Below, in pieces: positions 62,501 through 64,000 of a stretch of 64,000 nt of DNA (positions within the stretch are counted from its first letter, which is position 1; every line of letters begins with the position of its first letter). Source of the DNA: Streblospio benedicti (taxonomy: Eukaryota > Annelida > Polychaeta > Spionida > Spionidae); contig CM032659.1 of the NCBI GenBank assembly GCA_019095985.1, forward strand, positions 12,539,069-12,603,068, written 5' to 3'. Under the pieces are notes generated by a model that had not been told where the DNA came from, ran no database searches, and saw only the letters and a program-made list of their open reading frames with translations. The translations under genes were made by a program, and so were the position numbers.

Positions 62501-64000
62501 AACCCATTCCCTTTAGTACATGTTTTTATGTGAATACAAAGTCGTGTGAATCTGATTCATACCTACATGTAGAGCACAGAATAGTTGCAATAGTAAACTG
62601 TATGATCACCAGGAAGTTAATAAAAGAAATGGAATAGAGATGCCAATGATCTGGTTCAAATTGAATAGTTGTTTGAACATTTTGTAAGACTAAGCAATTA
62701 TAACTACAATTGTCAATGCATTACCATGAGAAACATAAACTCTAAATCTATCTGCTTCTGTGAAATAATGAAGTATGATTCAATATTAGAAGTTGACAAG
62801 TACAGTAATTTTGAGCACTACCAATGTGGTGGACATCTAATGATATATGTACCAGATAAATCATGAATTAGCTTCCCAGGTATCCACACAGAATAATAGC
62901 CTATAGGAGTAGCACAGGCAAACTGAATGGCCTGTCCCTCATCAACTATGCATGCTAGGTGTGTACTTCTCTAAAAGACTCACTATGTTGATTAAAAGAT
63001 GGTTGGTGATAATTAGCTACAGACATGAGACTGTGATGAATCTGGATAAATCAATAAGTATTTACTTGATTGTTAATTGTTGTTGATACGTGTACGTGTG
63101 AACCTAAATCGATCTTTTGAATTTATGCAACTGATCAAAAATGGTAATACTTATAAGAGCATTTTTGTGTGATTCCGGCAATACTTATCAAAAATACATA
63201 TACATAGCAATACAGAGACTGAAATGATTATGACTGAGTATCAAACACTGTCCAGGAAGTTTCTGTGGAAGTAAAACTTTGTGCCAATTATCTTTGATGT
63301 AAATAATGAAGTATTTAATGAATAATGAATATTGAGTTGAAATGTAAACAATTTCTTACATTATACTAGCTCAATTCTACTCTCACTGTTATGGCAAGCA
63401 AGCTCTGACCACTGTATTGACATAGCTGAAGCTCATAGCTTCCATTTGACTATACATTTCTATTATGCTATCTATTAAGACAGCTTAAGATAAATGGACA
63501 GAAATGTAAGGGAAGACCAAACAAGACTTGGTACACACTTGGGCAAAAAGATCTAGCATTTCTTGGTATGGTCCAGAGACCCAAATGACCTAACGGCCTG
63601 GTGGGGACAGATGCAACGTAGACTGGGCAGGAAGGCCTCAAATTGAGGAATAATTAGGGCCTGTTCGAATAGATTTAGCATTTGATTGGTTGGTTGGTTG
63701 GTTGATTGGTTGATTGGTTGGTAGATTGAACTATGCACTGGAAAACTGTCAATGTAGTGTAATGGATATTGTCTCTTCATGATAGGTTAAATTAGATTGA
63801 AAAAAAAGCGTAATCACAGCTGTAGTGTAAGCACATTAGAGCTTATTATACTCCATCAAAGCTTTGGTAGTTTAACACTATATAGTACATGTACATAAAG
63901 ACAATAATTTATATACATGAGCCCAAGTAATTACCGAGTGATCTACTGGGACTGATACTATCACTGCTCTGGTTGCTTTGGCAGTAGACAGGCTTCTCAG
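59531..64000 (+). other. Presumed first intron of the right-edge gene
   Basis: AT-rich sequence to the right edge without a convincing coding exon on either strand. It includes a short hairpin (GTTTCTCACC near 60559 mirrored at 60629) and the GGTT minisatellite at 63682-63722. I see nothing else I can support. Confidence 0.4.
63682..63722. repeat. (TTGGTTGGTTGA)-type minisatellite
   Basis: Short array of TTGG/TTGA tetramers on the plus strand, about 41 bp. It is not a telomere repeat. Confidence 0.85.

Noticed and set aside
1-64000. CRISPR arrays, bacterial operons, retroviral, LTR or Polinton-type elements
   Set aside because: None of the needed repeat-spacer patterns, LTR pairs, protease/integrase or capsid-type motifs were seen; the only reverse transcriptase pieces are LINE-type.

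Overview
This is an animal nuclear DNA window: AT-rich, gene-sparse and intron-rich. Coding exons are mostly 50-200 bp with GT-AG introns, and the introns carry MITEs, tRNA-derived SINEs and LINE remnants. Its proteins resemble human ones closely, which suggests an invertebrate close enough for easy alignment to vertebrates, perhaps a marine deuterostome or a lophotrochozoan. The species cannot be named from the sequence. No bacterial-type operon, CRISPR array, retroviral element or Polinton was seen.

Six host genes can be supported. (1) 1-23576, minus: the first exon (23392-23576) of an integrin alpha subunit, then more than 23 kb of its first intron running off the left edge. (2) 24014-26700, plus: complete BLOC1S1, five exons, 129 aa. 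(3) 27659-31262, minus: complete DNAJC28 coding region, seven exons, 372 aa. (4) 32310-38137, plus: complete PYM1, five exons, 201 aa. (5) 39472-54975, minus: complete SLC23-family nucleobase/ascorbate transporter, fifteen coding exons, about 636 aa, with one single-base frameshift in a homopolymer. (6) 59425-59530, plus: signal-peptide-like first exon of an unidentified secreted or membrane protein, behind a CRE-containing, GC-richer promoter; the rest lies beyond the right edge.

The genes alternate in strand as divergent and convergent pairs: integrin alpha/BLOC1S1 head-to-head (437 bp between start codons), BLOC1S1/DNAJC28 tail-to-tail, DNAJC28/PYM1 head-to-head (about 1 kb), PYM1/SLC23 tail-to-tail. 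They do not form one pathway. The integrin alpha-BLOC1S1 head-to-head pair repeats the arrangement of ITGA7 and BLOC1S1 on human 12q13, where PYM1 also lies, so this looks like retained ancestral microsynteny.

The strongest unusual signals are: two perfect recursive-splice-site motifs (pyrimidine tract-CAG|GTAAGT) on the sense strand of the giant integrin intron; the conserved ITGA/BLOC1S1/PYM1 neighbourhood; a TISU/YY1-like element over the PYM1 start codon; a Q-type rather than P-type NAT signature in the SLC23 protein; and a rich set of nested DNA transposons, including a 0.18-kb TA-flanked MITE family with four copies in 17 kb of the window's gene-dense core.
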